Shown: one piece after another, positions 8,461 through 17,017 of the stretch | Position numbering within the stretch: the first letter of the stretch is position 1 | Layout: the number at the start of each line of letters is the position of its first letter | Assembly: GCF_001420915.1 (NCBI RefSeq) | Contig: NZ_CP013021.1 | Span: forward strand, 1,822,501 to 1,886,500 | Source of the DNA: Agarivorans gilvus | GTDB taxonomy: Bacteria > Pseudomonadota > Gammaproteobacteria > Enterobacterales > Celerinatantimonadaceae | DNA: 64,000 nucleotides | Direction of reading: 5' to 3' | The notes under the pieces: model-generated | The model's input: the letters and a program-made list of their open reading frames with translations, nothing else | Told to the model about the DNA's origin: nothing | Databases searched by the model: none | Position numbers and translations under genes: made by a program

Positions 8461-8670
8461 ATGTTTACTGCTTGTAACGAACAATGCATATGGAAGGTCT
8501 GGTTCGCTGATTTATCACGCGTTTTTGACAAACTATTAGTCTATTTTTTTGCCATTCAACGAGTTTTAACACAAACTCAACATGGAGGAATAAGTAGCCA
8601 CTTTTCACCCTTTCCATATACCGCTACCTGTTCGCAAGCCAACTTATTTTAAACAGCATTGGGGAAGACC

Positions 8671-9381
8671 ATGACACCAAATATTTTAATTGTCGAGGAC
8701 GAACTGGTCACTCGTAATACGCTAAAAAGCACTTTCGAAGCTGAAGGCTATAATGTGTTTGAAGCGACAGACGGCAATGAAATGAACAGCGTGTTAGAAG
8801 CACACTCTGTCCACCTTATTATCATGGATATTAATCTACCTGGTAAAAATGGCCTATTACTAGCTCGCGAGCTTCGAGATCGTGAACAAATTGCCTTGAT
8901 GTTCTTAACCGGCAGAGATAACGAAGTTGATAAAATTTTAGGCCTAGAAATTGGTGCCGATGATTACATTACCAAGCCGTTTAATCCTAGAGAATTGACT
9001 ATTCGTGCTCGCAACTTGCTTAACCGCACCGTCAACGGACAAACCACCAGCGAAGAAAAAGGTTCGGTGGAAGAATACCGCTTTAACGGCTGGACTTTAG
9101 ACATTAATAGCCGCTCTTTAGTTAGCCCTAACCAAGAGACCTACAAATTACCGCGCAGTGAGTTCCGCGCCATGCTGCACTTTGTAGAGAATCCAGGGCA
9201 AATTCAGACCCGTGCCGATCTGTTAAAGAAAATGACTGGCCGCGAGTTGAAGCCACATGACCGTACAGTTGATGTCACCATTCGTCGTATCAGAAAACAT
9301 TTTGAATCGATACCCGAAACTCCGGAAATCATCGCGACCATCCACGGTGAAGGTTACCGCTTTTGTGGTGAAATCGAATAA
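8671..9381 (+). CDS. arcA: aerobic respiration control response regulator ArcA
   Basis: OmpR/PhoB-type response regulator, partner of the ArcB sensor, repressing aerobic respiratory genes at low oxygen. The ATG at 8671 follows GGGGAAG at proper spacing and gives 236 residues (E. coli 238). Receiver: acidic pair in ILIVEDE, phosphoacceptor Asp in LIIMDINLPGKNG, the LTGRDNE switch and the KPFNPREL lysine. C-terminal winged helix: YKLPRSEFRAMLHF to IHGEGYRFCG, nearly identical to E. coli. No arcB is visible. A terminator follows at once, so it is monocistronic. Confidence 0.97.
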   Translation: MTPNILIVEDELVTRNTLKSTFEAEGYNVFEATDGNEMNSVLEAHSVHLIIMDINLPGKNGLLLARELRDREQIALMFLTGRDNEVDKILGLEIGADDYITKPFNPRELTIRARNLLNRTVNGQTTSEEKGSVEEYRFNGWTLDINSRSLVSPNQETYKLPRSEFRAMLHFVENPGQIQTRADLLKKMTGRELKPHDRTVDVTIRRIRKHFESIPETPEIIATIHGEGYRFCGEIE

Positions 9382-9394
9382 TTATTAGCTGACT

Positions 9395-9426
9395 TAAAAA
9401 ACCTCGCTGTTTAGCGAGGTTTTTTT
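9395..9426 (+). terminator. arcA terminator
   Basis: 8-bp stem ACCTCGCT/AGCGAGGT with a 4-base loop, followed by T7 and preceded by A7. Confidence 0.9.
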
Positions 9427-9582
9427 ATACTTACTTAGAGCTCAGATACAGAACATTGCAAAGACTTTCATAAATTTGATTAAATATACAGCCATTTTTT
9501 TCAAGGTATAAATCACTTTTGTTTTTGATCAACATTCGGATTTGTAGTTATTTTTCTACATATCCTTTTGAGTTCTATCTTG

Positions 9583-9588
9583 TATAAT
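9583..9588 (+). promoter_or_regulatory. candidate pykF -10 element
   Basis: Perfect TATAAT about 45 bases before the pykF ATG. No good -35 lies at 16-18 bases, so only the -10 is claimed; the flanking region is very AT-rich. Confidence 0.4.
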
Positions 9589-9633
9589 GTGCGCAGATTT
9601 TTTTACTAGCATCCTCAACGGAGAATTATCTCA

Positions 9634-11046
9634 ATGAAGAAAACCAAAATCGTTTGTACCATTGGTCCAAAAACTGAATCGGTAGAAATGCTCACTAAAT
9701 TAGTTGAGTCAGGCATGAACGTAATGCGTCTTAACTTTTCTCACGGTGACTTTGCCGAGCACGGTGCTCGCATCGCTAACCTACGTGAAGTGATTAAAAA
9801 CACTGGCAAGTCTGCTGCCGTTCTTTTGGATACCAAAGGTCCAGAAATCCGTACCATTAAACTTGCTGGCGGTGAAGATGTTAGCTTAGTTGCTGGTCAA
9901 GAATTCACTTTCACTACCGACCAAACAGTTATCGGTGATGCTACTCGCGTTGCAGTAACTTACCCAGGTTTTGCTGCTGACTTGAAAGTGGGCAACATGA
10001 TCCTTGTTGATGACGGCCTAATCGAAATGGAAGTTATCGCTGTTTCTGACGACGAAGTGAAATGTACCGTACTTAACAACGGTGACCTAGGTGAAAACAA
10101 AGGTGTTAACCTTCCTGGTGTAATCGTTCAGCTTCCAGCACTATCTGCAAAAGATAAAGGCGATTTAGTTTTTGGTTGTGAGCAAGGTGTAGACTTCATT
10201 GCCGCTTCATTCATTCGTAAGAAAGAAGACGTACTAGAAATTCGCCAACTGCTAAAAGAAAATGGCGGCGAGAAGATCCAAATCATCTCTAAAATCGAAA
10301 ACCAAGAAGGTGTAGATAACTTTGATGAGATCTTAGAAGTATCTGACGGGATCATGGTTGCTCGTGGTGACTTAGGTGTGGAAATTCCTGTTGAAGAAGT
10401 AATCTTCGCTCAGAAAATGATGATTGAGAAGTGTAACCGTGCTCGTAAATTGGTTATCACTGCAACTCAAATGCTTGATTCTATGATCAAAAACCCACGT
10501 CCTACTCGCGCAGAAGCGGGTGACGTAGCGAACGCTATCTTAGATGGTACTGACGCAGTAATGCTTTCTGGTGAATCAGCTAAAGGTAAATACCCAATTG
10601 AAGCGGTATCTATCATGGCAACTATCTGTGAGCGTACTGACGCAGTAATGCCTTCTAACTTAGATCCAGCTCGTGACAGCGGTAAGCTACGCATCACTGA
10701 AGCAGTATGTAAAGGTGCTGTAGAAACTTCAGAAAAATTGAGCGCACCACTTATTGTTGTTGCTACTGAAGGCGGTAAATCAGCGAAGTCTGTTCGTAAA
10801 TACTTCCCACAAGCTAACATTCTAGCTATCACCACCAATACAAAAACTGCGGCTCAACTTTGCTTAAGCAAAGGTGTTGTTCCTCACGTTGTTGACGCTA
10901 TCGAAAGCACAGATTCTTTCTATGCTCTAGGTAAAGAACTAGCCATCGAATCTGGTTTGGCTAACAAAGGTGATATCGTAGTAATGGTATCTGGTGCCTT
11001 AGTTCCATCTGGCACCACAAACACTTCTTCTGTACACGTACTATAA
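9634..11046 (+). CDS. pykF: pyruvate kinase (PykF type)
   Basis: Converts phosphoenolpyruvate and ADP to pyruvate and ATP, the last step of glycolysis. 470 residues, the length of E. coli PykF. Motifs: MKKTKIVCTIGPKTES with the substrate arginine in VMRLNFSHG, LLDTKGPEIRT, the catalytic-lysine segment IQIISKIENQEGVDN, the metal-binding ARGDLGVEIP, and TATQMLDSMIKNPRPTRAE. The C-terminal effector domain is complete (ending GTTNTSSVHVL). It has its own leader and terminator and uses the codon bias of a highly expressed gene. Confidence 0.97.
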   Translation: MKKTKIVCTIGPKTESVEMLTKLVESGMNVMRLNFSHGDFAEHGARIANLREVIKNTGKSAAVLLDTKGPEIRTIKLAGGEDVSLVAGQEFTFTTDQTVIGDATRVAVTYPGFAADLKVGNMILVDDGLIEMEVIAVSDDEVKCTVLNNGDLGENKGVNLPGVIVQLPALSAKDKGDLVFGCEQGVDFIAASFIRKKEDVLEIRQLLKENGGEKIQIISKIENQEGVDNFDEILEVSDGIMVARGDLGVEIPVEEVIFAQKMMIEKCNRARKLVITATQMLDSMIKNPRPTRAEAGDVANAILDGTDAVMLSGESAKGKYPIEAVSIMATICERTDAVMPSNLDPARDSGKLRITEAVCKGAVETSEKLSAPLIVVATEGGKSAKSVRKYFPQANILAITTNTKTAAQLCLSKGVVPHVVDAIESTDSFYALGKELAIESGLANKGDIVVMVSGALVPSGTTNTSSVHVL

Positions 11047-11066
11047 GTTACCGCTACAGAAAGACA

Positions 11067-11090
11067 AAAGGCGCCTTAGGCGCCTTTTTT
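11067..11090 (+). terminator. pykF terminator (bidirectional)
   Basis: Stem AAAGGCGCC/GGCGCCTTT with a 3-base loop, T-rich on the plus strand and also usable on the minus strand for the converging gamma-glutamylcyclotransferase gene that ends at 11096. Confidence 0.88.
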
Positions 11091-11095
11091 ATTGG

Positions 11096-11683
11096 CTAAG
11101 AATTTGGCTTTAGCTCGGCCAAATGCGCCATATCATTCAAGATCGAATCAATTTGCTCTAAAGCTAAGGCGTCAATATTTTCCGCTCGAGGATAAAGCGG
11201 CTGCTGGCGGTCATCTAACCAATGGCTGACCCAATAGTTGGTTGATAACAAAAATTCTCGCGCATATTGCTCGCTAATGGCTAAACAACCGCGTAAACAG
11301 ACATCTAAATAGGACTGTAAAATAGGGCTATCGCTTTGTGGATGCCAATACTCTTGCGCCACATACACATAAATTTTTGCCGCAGGCTTGGGTAACTCGC
11401 TCAGCAACTCCACTTGCTCGGCTTGCAGTAATACTCGGTCATAGCCGGCTTCTCGTTGATCAAGTTGGGCTAAAAAAGTCTCGTCGAAAGGGATTAATAC
11501 ACCATTTACACTAGCTTTAGCTTCAGGACTAATTACCACTGCTGAGCGATCATGGCTGCCTTTTAATCCACTCCAATAACGTTGGTAACCATGCAAACGC
11601 GCAGCATAAGCTTTTTCACCGGGAAAAGTACGTTGCCGACAATCGGCATCAATTAAGCTGCCATAACCAAATATATAAACCAC
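11096..11683 (-). CDS. gamma-glutamylcyclotransferase-like protein
   Basis: 195 residues with the GGCT fold: N-terminal MVYIFGYGSLID carries the substrate-binding YGSL loop, and the catalytic glutamate is expected in LDQREAGYDRV. Family enzymes release 5-oxoproline from gamma-glutamyl amino acids or glutathione; the true substrate is not shown by the sequence. The C-terminal part (ISEQYAREFLLST, NYWVSHWLDDR) is longer than in the minimal bacterial family. It is convergent with pykF and stands alone. Confidence 0.82.
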   Translation of the reverse strand: MVYIFGYGSLIDADCRQRTFPGEKAYAARLHGYQRYWSGLKGSHDRSAVVISPEAKASVNGVLIPFDETFLAQLDQREAGYDRVLLQAEQVELLSELPKPAAKIYVYVAQEYWHPQSDSPILQSYLDVCLRGCLAISEQYAREFLLSTNYWVSHWLDDRQQPLYPRAENIDALALEQIDSILNDMAHLAELKPNS

Positions 11684-11959
11684 TTATCTCTCCTTTGAAT
11701 TGTTTTAGCAGCTGCTATAAGTAAGGCTGAAATGAGCTGGAGCGGGAAATGACGTGGTGCCTTGCCACACCCGCCTCGATGAACGAGTATCAACATAATT
11801 CAAGCTTTGATGAAACAGCTGGGTACTCAGCTAAATTAGCAGCACTCATTTTTATCATTCGGCACGCAGAATTATCTCGCCGCAACTAGCTAATGACATG
11901 GACAAACATTAACATACTTGGCAGCACAGCATTCAATCTAATCATATTTAAGAGGTAAC

Positions 11960-12415
11960 ATGGATACAACGACACGCACAATGGATGTGGTAAAACGCAT
12001 TGCTTTGGTCGCTCACGATCATAAAAAAACCGCATTAATTAACTGGGCTAAACAACATAGCGAGGCCTTAATGCAGCATCAACTTTATGGCACAGGTACT
12101 ACAGGAACCTTATTGGCCCAACAAGGCTTTGAAGTTGAAGCACTATTAAGCGGCCCTATGGGTGGCGACCAGCAGTTAGGCGCCATGATAGCCGAAGGGA
12201 AAATCGATTTGATGATCTTCTTTTGGGATCCACTAGACGCGGTTCCTCATGATCCAGATGTAAAAGCCCTATTGCGTTTGGCGGCAGTGTGGAACATTCC
12301 AATGGCAACCAATCAAGCAACGGCTGACTTTATTCTAGCCAGCCGTCATTTTAATCAGCAGTTTTCAGTCGATGTGCCTGATTACGCAGGCTATTTGAAG
12401 AAACGAACCCAGTGA
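11960..12415 (+). CDS. mgsA: methylglyoxal synthase, MgsA
   Basis: Converts dihydroxyacetone phosphate to methylglyoxal and phosphate, a bypass of lower glycolysis under phosphate stress. 151 residues (E. coli 152). Motifs: IALVAHDHKK, the phosphate-binding YGTGTTGTLL, GPMGGDQQLGA with the catalytic aspartate (Asp70), FFWDPLDAVPHDPDVKALLRLA with the active-site histidine, and IPMATNQATADF. AGAGGT ribosome-binding site 5 bases before ATG. It converges with the SieB-like gene, with only 2 bases between stop codons and no intervening terminator. Confidence 0.97.
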   Translation: MDTTTRTMDVVKRIALVAHDHKKTALINWAKQHSEALMQHQLYGTGTTGTLLAQQGFEVEALLSGPMGGDQQLGAMIAEGKIDLMIFFWDPLDAVPHDPDVKALLRLAAVWNIPMATNQATADFILASRHFNQQFSVDVPDYAGYLKKRTQ

Positions 12416-12417
12416 TA

Positions 12418-13056
12418 CTAAGCCGCGCTCTGACTCTCGGAGCCGCCCGCTCGGATCCTAAATAGCTTTCCAGAATGAGTGCGGTTAGCTTTATAGTCGG
12501 GTTGTAAGAAGCGAGGGCGAATTGATTTTAAATGCTCAATTTGCTCTTCGTTTAACTTACCCACTGGCAAGCCCAAAGCCTTGTAACTTAACAGCGGTCG
12601 AGCGGCTAAATTAATCATCATATCAACGTTGCTGCGTTGCTCCTGAACATGTTGCTCATTCATCGGCTTTAGCACCCCGTTATTCAACAGGTTCAGCACT
12701 GCTGGCTCATTCAGTGGCAGACTTAACACACTACGACGGGTAATAATAAATTCGCGAAGGATCGCGCGTTCTGAATGATCCAAACAAGCTATCATTGCCG
12801 AAAGGCGCTGTAATTCACGGCGCTGCTGAACGCCTGCACTTACATTCGCCACTAGCACTAACAGGCAACGGCTAAGAAAAAATGCTAAACCCGAGATACA
12901 GCTAAATACTAGGGCTATATTAAGCTCGGCACTTAAGCCTCCCTCTGGTAACCACTGCTGAGGAAGCATCAGCACCATCGCACTGGCTATCAATAGCCAC
13001 GCCATAAAAATGTCTAAGATGCCCCAGCGGGCAAATAAACGACTTAAAAACTCCAT
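12418..13056 (-). CDS. SieB-like inner-membrane protein (superinfection exclusion protein B family)
   Basis: 212 residues. Two hydrophobic segments near residues 14-35 (FMAWLLIASAMVLMLP) and 46-70 (NIALVFSCISGLAFFLS) are followed by a soluble domain with LDHSERAILREFIITRRSV and NEPAVLNLLNNGVL. This layout (two N-terminal membrane helices, then an E-x-A-I-L-x-x-F helix and a short winged-helix-like section) recalls the phage lambda SieB family, which also has many chromosomal members of unknown role. Assignment is by pattern memory only. It stands alone, convergent with mgsA; no phage genes surround it. Confidence 0.48.
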   Translation of the reverse strand: MEFLSRLFARWGILDIFMAWLLIASAMVLMLPQQWLPEGGLSAELNIALVFSCISGLAFFLSRCLLVLVANVSAGVQQRRELQRLSAMIACLDHSERAILREFIITRRSVLSLPLNEPAVLNLLNNGVLKPMNEQHVQEQRSNVDMMINLAARPLLSYKALGLPVGKLNEEQIEHLKSIRPRFLQPDYKANRTHSGKLFRIRAGGSESQSAA

Positions 13057-13203
13057 TGTTCTACACTCCTGACAAAAAGCTGACTCTTCCTTACGGAGAT
13101 AGCAAAGCTTATGCCAAGTAATGGTAGTCGTTTATTCTAATTTTCTGATAGCTACGCCACTAGGCAGTCTGGGCTAAAGGAACTTTTGCTAGAGCCTCTT
13201 GCA

Positions 13204-14135
13204 TTAATTCAATACCCGCCCCGGCTTATGAGCGTTTTCGCTAAGGTGACGTCGCCACGCTCGCGCGCCCACGCAACCTTGGAACAGCCCCAACATGTGT
13301 CGGCTAATATGTTGCAGCCGCCCACCGTTAGCTAAGTGCTGTTCAATATACGGCAGCATCAACTCAACTACTTGATGGCGACTAAGCGGCTCATTCGCCG
13401 CGTCAAAGATCCGTTGATCTACTTGCGCCAAAATATACGGATTTTGATAGGCTTCTCTACCAACCATCACGCCATCCACATGCCGCAGATGCGTTTCTGC
13501 TTGCTCTAGGTCAGTAATACCGCCGTTAATACTAATATTAAGCTGCGGATAATCCTGCTTTACTTGGTAAGCGCGTTGATAGTTTAAAGGGGGATATCGC
13601 GGTTTTGCTTAGGGCTAAGACCAGACAACCATGCTTTACGCGCATGAATAATGAAGGTTTCACAGCCGGCCTCGGCCACCGTCTCAATGAAATCTTGTAA
13701 AAACGGGTAACTGTCTTGCTCATCTATGCCAATGCGTGTTTTTACTGTGACTGGAATGCTCACTTGCTGCTGCATCTTAGCCACGCACTCCGCCACTAAC
13801 TTGGGTTCAGCCATCAAACAAGCCCCGAAGCGACCATTTTGCACTCGATCAGAAGGACATCCCACATTAAGGTTAACTTCGTCATAAGCCAAATCTTCTG
13901 CCCGCTTAGCGCATTCAGCTAAAGCCTGAGGGTCTGAACCGCCCAGCTGCAAAGCAATTGGATGCTCCTGCTCGGAATAACCAAGGTAATCGCCCTTGCC
14001 ATGTAAGATAGCGCCCGTGGTCACCATCTCTGTATACAACAGGGTGTTTTTACTCATCAAACGATGAAAATAACGGCAGTGACGATCAGTCCAATCGAGC
14101 ATGGGCGCGATCGAAAAGCGCAAAGGTGGATGCAT
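13204..14135 (-). CDS. dusA: tRNA-dihydrouridine(20/20a) synthase DusA, frameshifted
   Basis: FMN enzyme reducing uridine to dihydrouridine in the tRNA D-loop. The N-terminal part (14135 to about 13593) reads FSIAPMLDWTDRHCRYFHR, NVGCPSDRVQNGRFGACLM with the catalytic Cys, and FIIHARKAWLSGLSPKQNRD; the rest continues in another frame as ISINGGI, DGVMVGREAYQNPY and a normal end (HLSENAHKPG). The break is at the G5 run 13589-13593 (C5 in the gene): one more base restores IPPLNYQ and gives about 310 residues, full length. All active-site parts are intact, so a sequencing error or a very recent mutation is likely. Annotated as one gene. Confidence 0.88.
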
Positions 14136-14615
14136 AGTTAAAGCCTCTGTTGATTGATAATTTTAGCCATACATTCCATGACGGCACAACGCGATAAACT
14201 GACAGCACCCCTTCTACAAACAGGCAGCGCTTACAGTGCTAGCACAATGCTAGAGCTTTGGGCTGGCGATTATACAGACTGCAACTAAGCGCTTCAATTA
14301 AGCACTGCATAATTCATTACCGACCGCTCTAATGCTGGCTAACAATATACCGATGCCCGTCAGTATTCACGCAACTCCACGAGCCTGGGCTAAAACACAG
14401 ACCACAATAGGCTAGATATTTACTCGAGTATTAATAATTGTTCTCTTTTTCAGTGAAATAGTTCGTAAAAAAAAGACTTAGAGTTGCAGCTCATCGGATC
14501 TCGTGCGATTCTTAATAGCACTATCAAAAAAATTTGTGAGCACAGCTAAGCGCTACCAACAATAACTCTCAAAGCGTAAGCTTCATTCACCCTAAGCTGG
14601 AAGTAATCTGTCACT
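14136..14615. other. intergenic region between dusA and the cheX-like gene
   Basis: 480 bases without a gene between divergently oriented dusA and the CheX-like gene. It holds the dusA promoter and the CTAGCA/TGCTAG palindrome. On the cheX side I see no convincing sigma-70, sigma-54 or sigma-28 promoter. No tRNA or terminator was recognised. Confidence 0.5.
14269..14297 (-). promoter_or_regulatory. dusA sigma-70 promoter
   Basis: Minus-strand TTGAAG (14292-14297), 17-base spacer, TATAAT (14269-14274). The predicted start near 14262 leaves a leader of about 125 bases that contains the palindrome CTAGCA-CAA-TGCTAG at 14239-14253. Confidence 0.55.
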
Positions 14616-15083
14616 ATGGATGTAAATTTTGTAAACCCCTTTTTAAAGTCGTTATTAAACGTACTCAGCACAATGGCCCAACTTGAGCTCAAACCAGGTA
14701 AGCCAGGCCTTAAAAAAGACGAAATCGCCCGTGGTGATGTTTCAGGCTTAATCGGTATGGTTGGCCCGCAAACCAAAGGCTCACTCTCGATTAGCTTCGA
14801 CAAAGGGCTTGCCATCGAAATTATGCGCCGTATGTTGGGGGAAGCTCCCGACTCAATTAATGAAGAAGTCACCGACATGGTGGGCGAGATTACCAACATG
14901 GTCACAGGGGGTGCTAAGCGTTTATTGGCCGATGATGGCTACGATTTTGATATGGCCACGCCTGTGGTCGTTTCGGGCCCTTCTCACACCATCACGCATA
15001 AAACAGAAGGCCCTAAGGTATTAATTCCGTTTAGTTCTTTGCATGGCAATGCCACCATAGAAATTTGCTTTGAAAATACCTAA
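14616..15083 (+). CDS. cheX: CheX/CheC-like chemotaxis phosphatase
   Basis: 155 residues of the CheC/CheX/FliY phosphatase superfamily. The helix VTDMVGEITNMVTGGAK carries the E-x-x-N signature (Glu91, Asn94) used to dephosphorylate CheY-P, preceded by GSLSISFDKGLAIEIMRRMLG and followed by the second-half strand ATPVVVSGPSHTI. CheX proteins are soluble dimers. The gene is alone: no other che or fli gene is close, although the flagellar motor gene motX is 13 kb away. It may act on an orphan receiver protein rather than CheY. Confidence 0.8.
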   Translation: MDVNFVNPFLKSLLNVLSTMAQLELKPGKPGLKKDEIARGDVSGLIGMVGPQTKGSLSISFDKGLAIEIMRRMLGEAPDSINEEVTDMVGEITNMVTGGAKRLLADDGYDFDMATPVVVSGPSHTITHKTEGPKVLIPFSSLHGNATIEICFENT

Positions 15084-15101
15084 TAAAACGCTCATAAAGA
15101 A

Positions 15102-15126
15102 AAAGCCCGCATTAGCGGGCTTTTTT
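15102..15126 (+). terminator. terminator between cheX-like gene and prx (bidirectional)
   Basis: Stem AGCCCGC/GCGGGCT with an ATTA loop, T6 on the plus side and A4 on the other side, between convergent genes. Confidence 0.88.
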
Positions 15127-15152
15127 GCTTTGTTAAGGAGGCTTTAAAGCAA

Positions 15153-15758
15153 TTATAGGCCTTCAGCGTTAGCTGATAGGTACTTAGCTACGCCTTCTGG
15201 GCTCGCGTCCATACCTTCTTTACCTTCTTCCCATTGAGCAGGACAAACTTCACCGTTTTTCTCATGGAAGTTTAGTGCGTCAACCATACGTAGCATTTCA
15301 TCGATGTTACGGCCTAGAGGTAGGTCGTTAACTACTTGGTGACGAACTACACCTTCTTTGTCGATAAGGAAAGAACCACGGAAAGCCACGCCAGCTTCTG
15401 GATGCTCAACATCGTAAGCTTTACAGATTTCGTGTTTAACATCAGCTACTAATGGGTATTGAACTTGACCAATACCGCCGTCTTCAGTAGAAGTGTTACG
15501 CCATGCGTTGTGAGTGAATTGAGAATCAATAGATACGCCAACAACTTCAACGCCTTTGGCTTGGAAATCTTTGAAGCGGTGGTCAAAGGCAATCAACTCA
15601 GAAGGACAAACAAAAGTAAAATCTAGTGGGTAAAAGAACACAACCGCTGTTTTACCTTTGATGTGCTCACTTAGAGTAAAGCTATCAACAATCTCACCGT
15701 TACCTAGAACAGCTGCAGCAGTAAAATCTGGAGCGGGACGACCAACTAATACACTCAT
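15153..15758 (-). CDS. typical 2-Cys peroxiredoxin (AhpC/TSA, Prx1 type)
   Basis: Reduces hydrogen peroxide and organic hydroperoxides at a peroxidatic cysteine, recycled by thioredoxin or AhpF-like reductase. 201 residues. Cys51 is in the motif FYPLDFTFVCPSE and the resolving Cys172 is in GEVCPAQW, so it is a typical two-cysteine dimer. The GGIG segment (after EDGG) is the feature linked to overoxidation sensitivity, but no C-terminal YF tail is present. A full OxyR site lies upstream at 15834-15870. No ahpF is adjacent. Highly expressed-type codon use. Confidence 0.95.
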   Translation of the reverse strand: MSVLVGRPAPDFTAAAVLGNGEIVDSFTLSEHIKGKTAVVFFYPLDFTFVCPSELIAFDHRFKDFQAKGVEVVGVSIDSQFTHNAWRNTSTEDGGIGQVQYPLVADVKHEICKAYDVEHPEAGVAFRGSFLIDKEGVVRHQVVNDLPLGRNIDEMLRMVDALNFHEKNGEVCPAQWEEGKEGMDASPEGVAKYLSANAEGL

Positions 15759-15824
15759 TTCGAATTCCTTTAGTTAATTAAGTAGGTTATTAATCTCGCT
15801 AATAATGATGCGCGAATCGGCACC

Positions 15825-15830
15825 ATTATA
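15825..15830 (-). promoter_or_regulatory. prx promoter -10
   Basis: Perfect minus-strand TATAAT. The sequence 17 bases upstream is AATTAA, not a good -35, and lies inside the OxyR site, as expected for an OxyR-dependent promoter. Transcription would start near 15818. Confidence 0.6.
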
Positions 15831-15833
15831 CGA

Positions 15834-15870
15834 ATTGTTCTAATCAATTAATTTGATAGCTTTAACCTAT
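15834..15870 (-). promoter_or_regulatory. OxyR binding site
   Basis: Two 15-base half-sites of the form ATAGNTNNNANCTAT separated by exactly 7 bases, as in the full OxyR tetramer site. The half at 15856-15870, ATAGCTTTAACCTAT, matches all ten fixed positions; the half at 15834-15848, ATTGTTCTAATCAAT, matches eight. The site covers the -35 region of the prx promoter. Confidence 0.75.
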
Positions 15871-15931
15871 CAAATATAAGATTAATAATTCAAGTTCCAA
15901 TTAATAGCTCATAATCAGCAAATTGTAAATA

Positions 15932-17011
15932 CTACTTTGTATAAGTTAATCTAACTCGAGACGTAAGCTTAGTTACCAATTCGTAAGCGATGGTGCCCAC
16001 GGCTTTAGCCACCTGTTCTACTGGCAACTCAGGCCCCCACAATACCACTCTGTCGCCAACCTTATCTTGGCTATTGGGACCCAAATCAACACACAGCATA
16101 TCCATTGAAACTCGACCGACAATAGGCACCATACGGCCATTAAGCCATACTGGCGTACCATTAGGCGCACTGCGCGGGTAACCGTCACCGTAGCCCATTG
16201 CGACTACACCTAAACGGGTATCTTGAGTGGCTTGCCACGTTGCACCGTAGCCTACGCTTTCACCCTTGGAGTGCTGGCGTACCGCAATCAAGTTTGATTG
16301 CAGAGTCATCGCTGGGACAAGGCCAAAATCGGCTCCGCAATTATCTACTTGAGGCGAAATTCCATATAGGGAAATCCCAGGGCGGTTCCAATCAAAATGG
16401 GATTGAGGCCACAACAATACTCCGGCCGAATTGGCTAAGGAACACTCGCCGCCCAAGCCACTACTCAACGAAGTAAACAAATCAATTTGTTGTAATGTTA
16501 ATGGGTGGTCTAGCTCATCGGCACAAGCAAAGTGGCTAATTAACTTAAGCGGCTGCTGAATATTTGGATGGTGCTTAATGCCGGGGAATAAAGCATGAAA
16601 CTGCTCGGCTAAAAAACCCAAGCGGTGCATGCCGGTATCAAGTTTCAGCCACGTATCCAGCGGCTGAGCAAAAGACAAACTTTCGAGCAGTGCCAATTGC
16701 TGCTCACTGTGCACCACTGCAGCCACTTGATGCTGCACTAAAGCTTGAGCTTCGCCGGCGTCAAAGAAGCCTTCCAAAGCCAGTATATAAGATTGGATCC
16801 CCGCTTGGCGCAGCGCCAGCGCTTCAGGGGTACGAGCCACTGCAAAGCCATCGGCAAGGTCAGCTAAAGCTTCTGCCACCTCTAACATGCCGTGACCATA
16901 AGCGTTGGCTTTAATCACCACCAAGGTTTTACTGTTCGGCGCAGCTTGCTTTAATAAGCGTAGATTATGTCTTAAGGCAGCCAGTGAAACCTGTGCATTT
17001 GCTATGTCCAT
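15932..17011 (-). CDS. alr: alanine racemase, Alr
   Basis: PLP enzyme making D-alanine for peptidoglycan. 359 residues, the usual length. The PLP lysine is Lys34 in VVIKANAYGHG; the other motifs are LKLDTGMHRLGF, SLANSAGVLLWP, RPGISLYG, the catalytic tyrosine in SVGYGATW and GRVSMDMLCVD. Fold type III barrel followed by the beta domain. It lies 6 bases after dnaB, as a dnaB-alr pair, the arrangement found in many gammaproteobacteria. Confidence 0.96.
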   Translation of the reverse strand: MDIANAQVSLAALRHNLRLLKQAAPNSKTLVVIKANAYGHGMLEVAEALADLADGFAVARTPEALALRQAGIQSYILALEGFFDAGEAQALVQHQVAAVVHSEQQLALLESLSFAQPLDTWLKLDTGMHRLGFLAEQFHALFPGIKHHPNIQQPLKLISHFACADELDHPLTLQQIDLFTSLSSGLGGECSLANSAGVLLWPQSHFDWNRPGISLYGISPQVDNCGADFGLVPAMTLQSNLIAVRQHSKGESVGYGATWQATQDTRLGVVAMGYGDGYPRSAPNGTPVWLNGRMVPIVGRVSMDMLCVDLGPNSQDKVGDRVVLWGPELPVEQVAKAVGTIAYELVTKLTSRVRLTYTK

Positions 17012-17017
17012 TCGAGC

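Larger units (their letters stand above)
8234..8670. other. intergenic region: arcA control region
   Basis: 437 bases without a supported gene, between the small ORF at 7880-8233 and arcA. It contains a perfect FNR-type box (8380-8393), a sigma-70 promoter (8432-8460) and an untranslated leader of about 200 bases before arcA. A 63-codon frame inside the leader has no ribosome-binding site and unconvincing composition. Confidence 0.6.

Noticed and set aside
8461..8652. 63-codon frame in the arcA leader
   Set aside because: No ribosome-binding site, begins at the predicted transcription start, composition is not protein-like.
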